Source: Aminobacterium colombiense DSM 12261 (GTDB lineage: Bacteria > Synergistota > Synergistia > Synergistales > Aminobacteriaceae). Taken from it: a DNA stretch of 64,000 nucleotides. Below are positions 43,445 through 52,100 of the stretch, piece after piece. The translations under genes were made by a program, and so were the position numbers. Under the pieces are notes generated by a model, which made no database searches, was not told the DNA's origin, and worked only from the letters and a program-made list of their open reading frames with translations. The stretch is taken from the NCBI RefSeq assembly GCF_000025885.1, contig NC_014011.1, positions 1,860,001 to 1,924,000 on the forward strand. The letters are read 5' to 3'. Position 1 is the first letter of the stretch. Each line of letters begins with the position of its first letter.

Positions 43445-44044
43445 TCAACCTCTTGATTCTCTTTTATGGCGAATCTGAGTTGAAGATTTTTGCAAGATTC
43501 CAGATCTATTAAGAATCGGAACAATCTTCCACGAAAGCATTGACGCACCCACGCCTTTTAGAATATCCGCCGTGATGAAGGGGAAAACCCCTATTTGCAG
43601 CACTTTCAGCCAACTAATGCTCTTTCCTGCCACTACATTTAAGTTGAAATAGAGACCAACCGATCCTAAAAGGTAAATCAGGGTAATACCAAGAAAGGGC
43701 GCTACACCGTACCGGAAAAAAAGAGGCAATGTGTCGTCATGACTTATACGGCCAACAACATAGGCAGCAACAATAAAGCCCAATATAAAACCAACGGTGG
43801 GAGACACAAAAATCTGAAGGCCGCAACCGCCAGCAAAAACAGGCAGCCCTAATAATCCAAGGAAAAAATATAGTACCTGAGATAAACTGCCGAGTTTCGG
43901 CCCCAAAAGCATTCCTGAAAGAAAAACAAATAACGTTTGCAATGTCATAGGGACAAAGGGAAAAGGAATACGGATATAAGCGCTCACCACCATCAACACG
44001 GCAAAAAGAGAAGCCAGAACCATTGCGCGAACTGAAAACCTCAT
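43445..44044 (-). CDS. bioY: Biotin ECF transporter substrate component BioY
   Basis: A 199-residue membrane protein with six hydrophobic segments and the BioY signatures VPMTLQTLFVFLSG and GPKLGSLSQVLYFFLGLLGLPVFAGG. BioY captures biotin, alone or with an ECF energy-coupling module (none is encoded here). The start is ATG 44044 with AGGAGGTG upstream. The C-terminus is basic. Directly upstream is a long palindrome that fits a BirA repressor operator, so biotin-dependent control is likely. The stop lies one base past the convergent photolyase stop. Confidence 0.92.
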   Translation of the reverse strand: MRFSVRAMVLASLFAVLMVVSAYIRIPFPFVPMTLQTLFVFLSGMLLGPKLGSLSQVLYFFLGLLGLPVFAGGCGLQIFVSPTVGFILGFIVAAYVVGRISHDDTLPLFFRYGVAPFLGITLIYLLGSVGLYFNLNVVAGKSISWLKVLQIGVFPFITADILKGVGASMLSWKIVPILNRSGILQKSSTQIRHKRESRG

Positions 44045-44049
44045 AAAAC

Positions 44050-44100
44050 CACCTCCTATGTCAACCCTGCTATTATATGGGTTGACATAGGAGGTGTAAA
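44050..44100 (-). promoter_or_regulatory. bioY promoter with BirA-type operator
   Basis: CACCTCCTATGTCAACCC (44050-44067) and its exact complement (44079-44096) form an 18-bp perfect inverted repeat around 11 bases. On the minus strand the spacer carries TATAAT, and TTTACA lies 17 bases upstream (44100-44095). Half-sites TGTCAACC/GGTTGACA fit the BirA operator type. The inner arm also contains the bioY ribosome site. Confidence 0.8.
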
Positions 44101-44162
44101 GCGCCGCCTTCAAGCAATCTTTGGCTATAAAGAGTGCCAAGATGTTGACCTGTACTGACCTT

Positions 44163-44783
44163 CTATTCTCTGCTCCATCCTTTTATAAAGGATCTATTTT
44201 GACTTTCACAAAGAAATGCTTCTACTCTCCCCCATAGGGAAAGGGGAACAAAGCAACTCACTCTTACGTCCTCTTCAAATGTCACATTACAAGAGCCTTC
44301 TTCGACCCCCAACCCCTTTAACTGGTATAAGAACGCGCTATAAGAAGGGTAATCTATTTGTATATTGCAGCGGCTTCCCAGGCGCCCTCTTATTTTGCCA
44401 GCGTTTTCCAGAACGTTGGATGCAGCCTCACCATAAGCTTCTATAAGCCCGCGGACTCCAAGCTTGATTCCGCCGAAATATCTTGTTACCACTAAAACTG
44501 TATTTGTTACGTCAAACCGCTGTATAGCGCCTAAAATCGGCTTCCCGGCTGTGCCATTCGGTTCTCCATCATCAGAAGAATATTCGTGTGGCGGGTCGAC
44601 CCCTATACGGTAGGCCCAACAATTATGGGTGGCTTGCTTATGCTTTTGTGAAATATGGGTAACAAACTGGCGGGCATCTTCTTCGGTCCGTGCGACAGAA
44701 ATATGGGCTATAAAAATAGAGCGTTTTATTTTTATTTCGGCACTTATATTTTCGGCTGGCTCCCAGAACTCATCAACAATCAT
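44163..44783 (-). CDS. yigZ: YigZ/IMPACT family protein
   Basis: 206 residues with the IMPACT-family N-terminal domain: KRSIFIAHISVA, QATHNCWAYRIG, SSDDGEPNGTAGKPILG and VTRYFGGIKLGVRGLIEAYG, followed by a shorter DUF1949-like C-terminal domain. The family has been linked to translation stress control in eukaryotes and to an unassigned role in bacteria, so no function is claimed here. The ATG at 44783 overlaps the HIT gene end by 11 bases and has only a weak ribosome site, pointing to coupled translation. Confidence 0.9.
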   Translation of the reverse strand: MIVDEFWEPAENISAEIKIKRSIFIAHISVARTEEDARQFVTHISQKHKQATHNCWAYRIGVDPPHEYSSDDGEPNGTAGKPILGAIQRFDVTNTVLVVTRYFGGIKLGVRGLIEAYGEAASNVLENAGKIRGRLGSRCNIQIDYPSYSAFLYQLKGLGVEEGSCNVTFEEDVRVSCFVPLSLWGRVEAFLCESQNRSFIKGWSRE

Positions 44784-45264
44784 TCAAAGGCCACTCATCC
44801 CTTAATCTCTTATATGTTTGTTCTAGACTCTCTGCTATAACACGTGTTTCAGCGAGCACTGGCATAAAATTAGTATCTCCATTCCAGCGGGGGACAATAT
44901 GAAGATGCAGGTGTCCATCAAAACCAGCACCGCCAACCTTGCCTAGGTTTATACCCAGGTTAAACCCTTGAGGATGCATCACTTTTTTGAGCACCTTCAA
45001 ACAAACTCCGCCCAGGCGATGCATTTCTAAAAGCTCCTCATCGGATAACTCCTCGTAAACTGCCGTATGGCGATAAGGAGCAACCATAAGGTGCCCAGGA
45101 TTATAGGGAAAAGCATTACAGATGACAAAACACATTGTCCCTCGATGGAGAATAAGATTTTTTTCATCTTCGTTTTTTTTAGGGAACTCGCAAAAAATAC
45201 ACGTTTTTTGTTTGTCTGCATCTGCTATATATGTCATTCTCCATGGTGCAAAAATGCTTTCCAA
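44773..45264 (-). CDS. HIT family nucleotide hydrolase or phosphorylase
   Basis: 163 residues with the histidine triad HLHLHIVPRW near 120, a preceding N-terminal CxxC (CIFC near 22) and NPGHLMVAPYRH near 57. The layout is like the Ap4A phosphorylase/HIT group that acts on dinucleoside polyphosphates. The start is a TTG at 45264 with GGGGGTG 10 bases ahead. It is co-directional with yigZ. The upstream gap to the AtpZ-like gene contains the parS site, so its promoter region overlaps ParB binding. Confidence 0.85.
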   Translation of the reverse strand: MESIFAPWRMTYIADADKQKTCIFCEFPKKNEDEKNLILHRGTMCFVICNAFPYNPGHLMVAPYRHTAVYEELSDEELLEMHRLGGVCLKVLKKVMHPQGFNLGINLGKVGGAGFDGHLHLHIVPRWNGDTNFMPVLAETRVIAESLEQTYKRLRDEWPLNDC

Positions 45265-45289
45265 CGTAAAAACACCCCCATAGACAAAT

Positions 45290-45321
45290 ACAAATAATGT
45301 TTCACGTGAAACATTATTTGT
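45290..45321. other. parS centromere site
   Basis: TGTTTCACGTGAAACA (45298-45313) is a perfect parS 16-mer, and the palindrome extends to 32 bp (45290-45321). ParB encoded 0.3 kb away should load here and spread, and ParA then moves the origin region. Confidence 0.93.
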
Positions 45322-45347
45322 GAGAATCGTAAATGTAAATATTACAC

Positions 45348-45596
45348 CTAGCTTCCTTTAGTTTTTTTATCTTTACCTTTGCTATTAGCTTTCCATAAAG
45401 GGCGCAATGTTATCCAGCCCTGCCAGAGCCCAATAGCGGCCCCTATAGTTGCACACACTACTATTACCATTGCTGGGTATCCTCTAGATGTTAACTTTTT
45501 CCCTATAATATAACCCAAGACGATATAGCCTGCTATTATGAGAGCTGTAGATATGACTTTTCCGAAGTTGATCAGATCAGAAGCTCTTTTTAGTAT
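45348..45596 (-). CDS. AtpZ/AtpI-like small membrane protein
   Basis: About 82 residues with two membrane helices (about 17-31 and 43-60). The glycine-rich pattern GYIVLGYIIGKKL and VVCATIGAAIGLWQGW resembles AtpZ/AtpI, the Mg2+/assembly helper of the F-type ATPase. The start is unusual: the frame opens after a TAA shared with the parB 3' region and contains no ATG, GTG or TTG before the first helix. A reading from ATA 45596 has AAGGGGGA seven bases upstream, so a non-standard start is the best fit. A basic tail ends in KDKKTKGS. No F-type ATPase genes are nearby. Confidence 0.55.
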   Translation of the reverse strand: MLKRASDLINFGKVISTALIIAGYIVLGYIIGKKLTSRGYPAMVIVVCATIGAAIGLWQGWITLRPLWKANSKGKDKKTKGS

Positions 45597-45611
45597 GGTA
45601 ATTCCCCCTTT

Positions 45612-46502
45612 TTATTTCCCGGGAAATAAAATCGAAGCTGAGTCCTCCAAAAGCGTTTCCAGCCTTTCAATCTGTTCTATTGTGAGTCCGTCAATTGATA
45701 GCTTTTTCTTAACTCCATTTCCCGTCACCTTTATTTTGATTCCGTGACGTTCAGCCATGGATTGCATAAACGGCGAAGAATAAGAAATCTTTGAATATGG
45801 TGTCTTATTTTGAATAAAATCTGTTCTTTTAATTTCTTGTATCAGTTTCTCCAGTTTCCTGACTGACATTTCTTCTCGCATTACGCGAAGAGCAAGAGCT
45901 TCCATCTGATTTTCTGTTTCAAGAGCCAAAAGAGCCCTTCCGTGACCTTCTGTTATGCTTCCATTCTCTATCATCTGATGAATCCGTTCAGGCAGCTGCA
46001 GCAATCGTAATTTGTTCGTGAGAAGGGTGCGGCTCCAGCCTATGCGCCCCGCAAGCTCTTCCTGAGTGAGCTCAAAGGTTTGAAGCAGTTCTCGAATGGC
46101 CCGTGCAACTTCCAGAGGTGAAAGATCCTCCCGTTGTATATTTTCAATGAGAGAAATTTCCTGAACATCTTTTTCTGTACCCTCGAAGAAAAAAACCGGG
46201 ACTTCGTTCAATCCGGCCATTTGCGCAGCTCTCCATCGCCGTTCACCAGCAACAATCTGGTATCCATCTTTTATTTTTCGAACAACAAGCGGCTGGATAA
46301 CGCCGTGGGTCTTGATAGAGTCGGCAAGGGCCTGCAATTTTTCTTCATCCCATGTTTTCCGCGGCTGGTTAATATTGGGCTGCAGAAGAGAGAGAGGAAG
46401 GCTTGTTGCATTTTGCTTCCCTTTTTCTCCAGCAAGATCGCCCGCCCCAGGAATAAGGGCCCCAAGACCCCGTCCTAATGCCTTTCCTTTTGCTGCAACC
46501 AT
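45612..46502 (-). CDS. parB: Chromosome partitioning protein ParB
   Basis: 296 residues from ATG 46502 (GGAGG 10 bases upstream). The N-terminal ParB/Spo0J box has KALGRGLGALIP, then the CTP-binding box with NINQPRKTWDEEKLQALADSI and GERRWRAAQMAG at about 75-95 and ENIQREDLSPLEVA near 120. A helix-turn-helix (TQEELAGRIGWSRTLLTNKL) binds parS, and the C-terminal dimerisation domain closes the protein. It acts as a CTP-dependent clamp that loads at parS. It overlaps parA by 28 bp. Confidence 0.95.
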   Translation of the reverse strand: MVAAKGKALGRGLGALIPGAGDLAGEKGKQNATSLPLSLLQPNINQPRKTWDEEKLQALADSIKTHGVIQPLVVRKIKDGYQIVAGERRWRAAQMAGLNEVPVFFFEGTEKDVQEISLIENIQREDLSPLEVARAIRELLQTFELTQEELAGRIGWSRTLLTNKLRLLQLPERIHQMIENGSITEGHGRALLALETENQMEALALRVMREEMSVRKLEKLIQEIKRTDFIQNKTPYSKISYSSPFMQSMAERHGIKIKVTGNGVKKKLSIDGLTIEQIERLETLLEDSASILFPGK

Positions 46503-47251
46503 CGCTCCGCAACCTCCATGGAAAAGTTCATGTACGCCTTGGCACCTGTACATGTTGGCTCATAATAGGCAATTGGCATTGCGTGGCTTGGCGCTTCAGA
46601 TAATTTTACATTACGGGGAACAATGGTAGAAAAGACAATCTCACCAAATTGCCTGCGAACTTCCTCAACAACATCATTGGCAAGACGGGTTCGCGAATCG
46701 TACATTGTTAGAAGAACCCCATCAACAGCCAAATCAGGATTAAGACAATCTCTCACTAACCCTATAGTATGGGCAAGTTGTCCAACGCCTTCGAGGGCGT
46801 AGTACTCGCACTGAATGGGGACAACCAGCTTATGGGCCGCGACAAGAGCATTGATTGTTAACAACCCCAGGGAAGGAGGGCAATCTATAATTGCAACATC
46901 GAATTGATTAAGATTCGCCATATGCCTTCGAAGACAGGTCTCTCTGCTTATGACAGAGGCAAGCTCAACTTCCGCCCCCGCAAGATCGATTGTGGCAGGG
47001 AGAAGAGAAACACCTTGCCAAGAAGTAGCCATTAGGGCATCTTGTGCGGAAGCACCCCCCAATAGCACATCATACAAACTTACTTCAATAGCCCTCGCCT
47101 CTATGCCCAGGCCGCTCGTACAATTTCCCTGAGGATCCATGTCCACAGCAAGAACAGAGTAACCTAAACGCCCCAGTTCTGCAGAAAGATTTACGCACGT
47201 TGTTGTTTTGCCAACGCCACCTTTCTGGTTCGTTACAGCTATAGAAAGCAC
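46475..47251 (-). CDS. parA: Chromosome partitioning ATPase ParA/Soj
   Basis: 258 residues with a deviant Walker A (KGGVGKTTT) at 10-18, Walker A' VDMDPQGN and Walker B VAIIDCPPSLG near 120. It binds the nucleoid as an ATP dimer and drives segregation of ParB-parS complexes. The start is GTG 47251 with GGAGGTGACATT before it. It follows rsmG by four bases and precedes parB, the conserved rsmG-parA-parB order near bacterial origins. Confidence 0.95.
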   Translation of the reverse strand: MLSIAVTNQKGGVGKTTTCVNLSAELGRLGYSVLAVDMDPQGNCTSGLGIEARAIEVSLYDVLLGGASAQDALMATSWQGVSLLPATIDLAGAEVELASVISRETCLRRHMANLNQFDVAIIDCPPSLGLLTINALVAAHKLVVPIQCEYYALEGVGQLAHTIGLVRDCLNPDLAVDGVLLTMYDSRTRLANDVVEEVRRQFGEIVFSTIVPRNVKLSEAPSHAMPIAYYEPTCTGAKAYMNFSMEVAERWLQQKERH

Positions 47252-47255
47252 AATG

Positions 47256-47945
47256 TCACCTCCACCAGAATTTCTTTTCTGCCATTCCCGTTTTCCTAGG
47301 AAATTCTTTTGGACATGGCTTCTTTTTTTGCCATGTTAAAAGAAAATGCTCCTTCCCGTTAAGGCTGTAATAGAAAATATCAGGAGCCGAAAGGCCGAGA
47401 CGATACTCCTGACCAGCCAGGGGTTCTATTTCCTCTTTATATAATGGTCCCTTAAAGGCAAGGGCTTTCCCGCCCTGAGCAACAAAAGGGGAGAGATATT
47501 CAAGCAACACTCCAGCTCCCTTGACAGCTCTGGCGCCTGCCAGAGAAAATGTTTCTCTCCGGGACAGAGCGAACTCTTCAGCCCTGGAGCAGATGATGGT
47601 AACATTCTTCAAGTGGAGAAGACCCGATAGTTCTTCAAGAGCCACGCACTTTTTTTTAACGCTATCGAGAAGGGTGATATGTAAATCCGGCCGGCAAATG
47701 GCCCACACCATCCCCGGCAGCCCGCCGCCTGTCCCTACATCGATAATATCTCCCTCCTGGGGGAGGAGGGGAACTGAATAAAGACAGTCGAGAATATGTT
47801 CCGACCAAAGGGTCTCTCTATCCTGAGGCCCTGTAAGGCGGACTCTGCCAGAGAATGACACCAGTCCATCTATATATGTTTCTAGAGCTTTTCTGTTATG
47901 TTCCGCTATTTCAGCAACGATATTTTCATTTAAATGCTGGAACAC
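47256..47945 (-). CDS. rsmG: 16S rRNA m7G527 methyltransferase RsmG
   Basis: 229 residues with the GidB/RsmG motifs LWSEHILDCLYSVPLLP, DIVGTGGGLPGM-like SAM site (reading DVGTGGGLPGMVWA) near 67, and the linker RAVKGAGVLLEYLSP. The enzyme methylates G527 of 16S rRNA; its loss gives low-level streptomycin resistance in other bacteria. The start is GTG 47945 with AGGAGG seven bases upstream. The C-terminal end is basic. It is the first gene of the parA-parB operon. Confidence 0.93.
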   Translation of the reverse strand: MFQHLNENIVAEIAEHNRKALETYIDGLVSFSGRVRLTGPQDRETLWSEHILDCLYSVPLLPQEGDIIDVGTGGGLPGMVWAICRPDLHITLLDSVKKKCVALEELSGLLHLKNVTIICSRAEEFALSRRETFSLAGARAVKGAGVLLEYLSPFVAQGGKALAFKGPLYKEEIEPLAGQEYRLGLSAPDIFYYSLNGKEHFLLTWQKKKPCPKEFPRKTGMAEKKFWWR

Positions 47946-48064
47946 TGGCTATCCTCCTAACGATAACAAACAGATATCTTTCTGATATCATAACCCTTAC
48001 AAAGGAGATATCCAAATAAATAAAGATTATTTTGCCCCAATATAATCAGGCAGGTGTATTACTC

Positions 48065-48859
48065 GTGGCATACAAGAATTTTATAAAAGGTGTTGTTCTT
48101 TTTCTTTTTTTTGTTCTATTTAAAAGCGTTATTCTATTTGCAGATACTTCGCCCAATCTCATTCCCGTTACCGTTTTAAATGTCATTGACGGTGATACGA
48201 TCACTGTCTCCCTTCCTAGTGGGAAAGTAGAGCGAGTTCGATATTTGCTTATAGATACGCCGGAACTCCATCATCCTTTTCATGGAAAAGAGGAATTCAG
48301 CGAAAGGGCATGCCGCCTCAACGGCCAGCTCCTAGAGCTCGGAGATATCTTACTGGAATTCGATGTTGAAAAAAGAGACCGTTACGGCCGGCTCCTCGCC
48401 TATGTTTGGTGCCATTCCAGCAAAGGGATGTTTCTCATTAACGAGGAGCTTGTCAGAAGAGGAGCGGCTATGCCTTTAATTATTCCTCCCAATAAAAAAT
48501 ATACCCATTGCATTCAAAGGGCCCTTGCCCATGCCAGAAGAGAAAAGGCCGGACTATGGGGACAAGCCTCAAACAGGCTTTTTACTTCGAAGGAAATATG
48601 GACATTCCTTCCCTTTCTGAAGGGAAATTTTATATTTGCTTCGGTTACCGTTGATTCTATGCAATCCACACCTTCAAAAATACTCCTTAAAGACGGGGCT
48701 TTTTTTCTCGTCATTTATAAAAGCGACATACACAAATTCCGTCATCTTAACTTGGGTAAAGGGGCAAATCTAACTGTTATGGGAAAAGTTGAAACTAGTT
48801 ACAGTGGAAGTGAAATGATCATTAGCGATCCTTTACAAATTATTAAATTTAATTTTTAA
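48065..48859 (+). CDS. Secreted thermonuclease (SNase) family protein
   Basis: About 264 residues from GTG 48065 (an upstream in-frame TTG 48032 is also possible). An N-terminal hydrophobic segment (about 6-27) looks like a signal peptide. The SNase fold is complete: NVIDGDTITVSLPSG near 40, VRYLLIDTPE near 58, KRDRYGRLLAYVW near 108 and NEELVRRGAA near 133. The Arg and Glu of the catalytic site are visible. A C-terminal region of about 80 residues resembles an additional OB-like domain (GANLTVMGKVETSYSG). It would degrade extracellular DNA and is the first plus-strand gene beyond the par operon. Confidence 0.88.
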   Translation: MAYKNFIKGVVLFLFFVLFKSVILFADTSPNLIPVTVLNVIDGDTITVSLPSGKVERVRYLLIDTPELHHPFHGKEEFSERACRLNGQLLELGDILLEFDVEKRDRYGRLLAYVWCHSSKGMFLINEELVRRGAAMPLIIPPNKKYTHCIQRALAHARREKAGLWGQASNRLFTSKEIWTFLPFLKGNFIFASVTVDSMQSTPSKILLKDGAFFLVIYKSDIHKFRHLNLGKGANLTVMGKVETSYSGSEMIISDPLQIIKFNF

Positions 48860-49151
48860 AGGGCTTTTGTCTAGTGGCATTAAAAAAACTCTCCACAGAG
48901 AGATAAGTTATCCACATATCCCATATAATCTCATTAAACAGTTGACAAATCCACGGGTTTTCCACTATCTTATCCACTTATCCACACCATCAAAAAATTA
49001 GAGAAGACCCTATATGTGGGCAGCTCTTATTTGAATTATTAAAATTATCTGTTTAGTATTCTGTCAGCACTCTTGCCGATGACAAATTACCTGGAAAAGG
49101 GTATTGTAAGATTTGAATTGCTTCTTTTTATGAGAAGATTCGAGGTGTACT
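48860..49151. other. Candidate replication origin region (oriC) with DnaA boxes
   Basis: This gene-free, AT-rich gap holds TTATCCACA at 48908-48916 and 48978-48986, TTATCCACT at 48970-48978 and several single-mismatch partners such as CTCTCCACA at 48890-48898 and TTTTCCACT at 48958-48966, all in the same orientation. Long A/T stretches follow (49000-49060) and could be the unwinding element. It is 1 kb from rsmG and 3.6 kb from parS. Genes to the left are mostly minus strand and genes to the right plus strand, as expected at an origin. No dnaA gene is in the window. Confidence 0.65.
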
Positions 49152-52100
49152 ATGAAGAAACGACGTGTTTTTTTCCTATCCTTAGCAGCCCTGTTTGCTA
49201 TAGGCGCTGTTTCCTTATACGCTCTTAGTGGAATAAACTTTGGAACTGAAACTCTTCGCTCCGTTCTTGAAAAAAGTTTTGGCCCTGAATCTCCTTGCGT
49301 TCTCTCGGTGGGAGAGATAAAAGGGAATCCCGTATCTGGCTATACTATTTACAATCTCGCTCTTTCCACTCCTGTTTCACCCATTTATGAAGCAGAAATG
49401 ATGTTTGCCCGTCCGTCCCTCTCTTCTCTTATTGCAAGACGCCCGGCAATTCATAAACTTCGCATTGAATCCTTTACTATTTTTGCTGATACCCTTTCAC
49501 GGGTGTCAATGAACACAAAAGAAGGGAATAGACTTCAAAACCTTCCATTATTGGAAGTGGATATGGAAAAAGGACGGGTAACCGGCTCTCCCATTGGTAG
49601 TGTTTTCCTTGAAAAAGGGCACCTTCATCTAGAAAGAAATCAATTTGAAGCCACAATCCAAAGCAAGTTTAACGATCTTCTTATTGAGATAGAAACAACC
49701 GGCAAATATGGAGAAGATGGGATATCTGTGCAAAATCTTACGGCAAAAACTGAAGATAGCCTTCTCCGCCTCTCAGGACGCCTTACACATGAAATTGGTC
49801 TTGCGGGAAAAATAGAGTCTATATATTTAGCAGACATACAGAAAGCTCTGCCATCTTCCGAAAAAGGGCAGGAGGTTTCTTTATCCGGTCAGGGTGCGTC
49901 GAGTCTGATTATACGAGGAAGGTGGCCTAATCTCGTCGCAGAAGGTGGCCTTTACGCAGAAAAGGCAAACCTTGCCGGATTTGATCTTTCTCAAACTCTA
50001 TGCCGTTGGTCGTGGGATGGAAAAAACATAAGTTTTTTAGATATTAAAGGAGAAGCTTTTCAATCTCCCATTACAGGTTCTATCATTCTGGCACAAAACA
50101 ATTTTGTCCATTTTGACCTTTCCGGCAAGGATGTTGTCCCTTCGAAATGGTACGGAGTATTTCCTTGGTTGAAGTTTGCCCAAGGTCCTCTGGAAACGCT
50201 CCATTTGGATCTCGCTATGCAAGGCGGCAACAAAAATGGCACTGTTACATTTTCCAGCCCGGCCACAGCCATGTCCGGCATTCCCTTAGAAAATGTTTCA
50301 GGGACAGTGGCGTTCAATCCTGACAACACGCTGACAGTCAAAACTCATGGGGAATGGCATAAAGCCCGGGTTGTGGGGGAGGGAACGGTTTCTCTCGGCA
50401 AAGATCCAATGCTTGATCTTGCTCTTTCAACATCTCGTCTCGCGCTGAAAAACATCCGTAGTACAAAAGCCCCCCTTCGCTCGTTGGCTCTGGAAGGAGA
50501 TGTAGCTGGCACGATAAAATTATTGGGGCCTTCTTCTTCTTTTTTTATAACAGGCCAATTTGGCTCTGAACGGATTCGCCTCGGCGGAAATCTTTTGGAA
50601 AAACTTTCTATAGCCTTTGAACAGAAAGAAAATGTAACAACGGTATCTTCCTTTTCAGCTTTTCTTGGAAAAACCCCAATACAGGGAAAGGGGCATCTTA
50701 CAAACCTGTTTTCTGAAGAAGAAACTTATGTAAACTTTGAAGGGCGAGGAGAAAAATTGCAGCCATCGTTCCTTGAACAAGTTTTCCCCGCTATAAAAAC
50801 TCTCAAAATGAGAGGACCAGTTTCTCTGGAATGGAAATTAACAGGCCCGGCGCAAAATGCAGCATTAGACATAAACATTCAAGGAACCAGCAACTCCATA
50901 TTTGATACTGTTCCTCTTGAACAATTCCTTTTATCCGGCCGGTATGAGAAGGGACAATTAGCGTTGACAAAAATCAATGCAAGGATAATGGACGGAATCC
51001 TTTCTTGTGCAGGAGTTTTCAACATGCAAAAGGACACGCCCTTCTTGCAGCTTGAGGGCAACGTTGAGAAAATCCATCTATCACGCCTTGCGGAAATATC
51101 CCCAAATTGGCCTTCTCTGAAGGGACAAGTATCGAGTTCTTTCTCCTTGTCAGGCCCCTTGAACTCCCCCGGGATAACAGCCACTCTGGATGGGGAAAAA
51201 ATTTCCCTTATGGGACTTCTGCTTGATCGCACAACTATGGAATTTGCGGGCTCGCTCAGGGACCTTTCTATTGAAAAGGCTGAGATAGCCCTTGGAGACT
51301 CTTTATTGACAGGGTCAGGGCTCTTGTCTTTTGAAAAGGGACTGGATATCAATATTACCATTCCACCAACCCATATTCAAAAGATCATAAGCCAATGGTA
51401 TCCTAACACCCCGGTGGATGGGGTTGTATCTGGCGAAATTGCCTTTTCAGGCCCCTTCTCAAATCCGGTAATGGATGTCAAGGGGACATTGCCCACGCTA
51501 CGCATTGGGGGACTGGCGCTCAATGATGTCGCCCTTATGGCGAAACCTGAAAAAAATGGGGTTATTCAATTTTCTCTCGACAGTATCTATAAAAAGTTTA
51601 ATCTATCCCTTACTGGAGAGGGATCTCCATCTTCAGACGGATGGCTTTTTTCCCTTTCCTCCGGCCCAGAGGGGCTGCCCCTTGAAAAATTGACAGCGAA
51701 TGGAAATGGGCAGCAACATTTCTTCGGCACTCTTCAGCTGTTATGTGAAGGAAAGATTACATCGAAAGGAATTTCTGGAAAAGGGATACTTACATCCCCT
51801 AAGGTAAAATTTTACGGATTTACCCTTTCTAACCTCGATCTGCCTTTTGAAACAACTGCGGAGGGCAGGGTTGTCATTGCTGATGGGAAAGCAAAAGCCT
51901 ACGACGGCAAGGGAGCCATCTCCGGATCCTTTGACCCCCATAAATTTCGTTGGGAAGGCTTTTTGAATTTTGAAAATATGGATCTTGAGAAAGCCTCTTC
52001 AGACTGGCTGCCGCCCCAGGGAAAAATTACCGGCACGGGCACTTTGAATCTCAATGTATCAGGCACCATGGGACAATTGAAACTTATTTTCGGGAATGGT

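Noticed and set aside
48032-48065. TTG 48032 as the thermonuclease start
   Set aside because: It adds a polar stretch before the signal peptide; GTG 48065 gives a normal export signal. It is kept only as an alternative.
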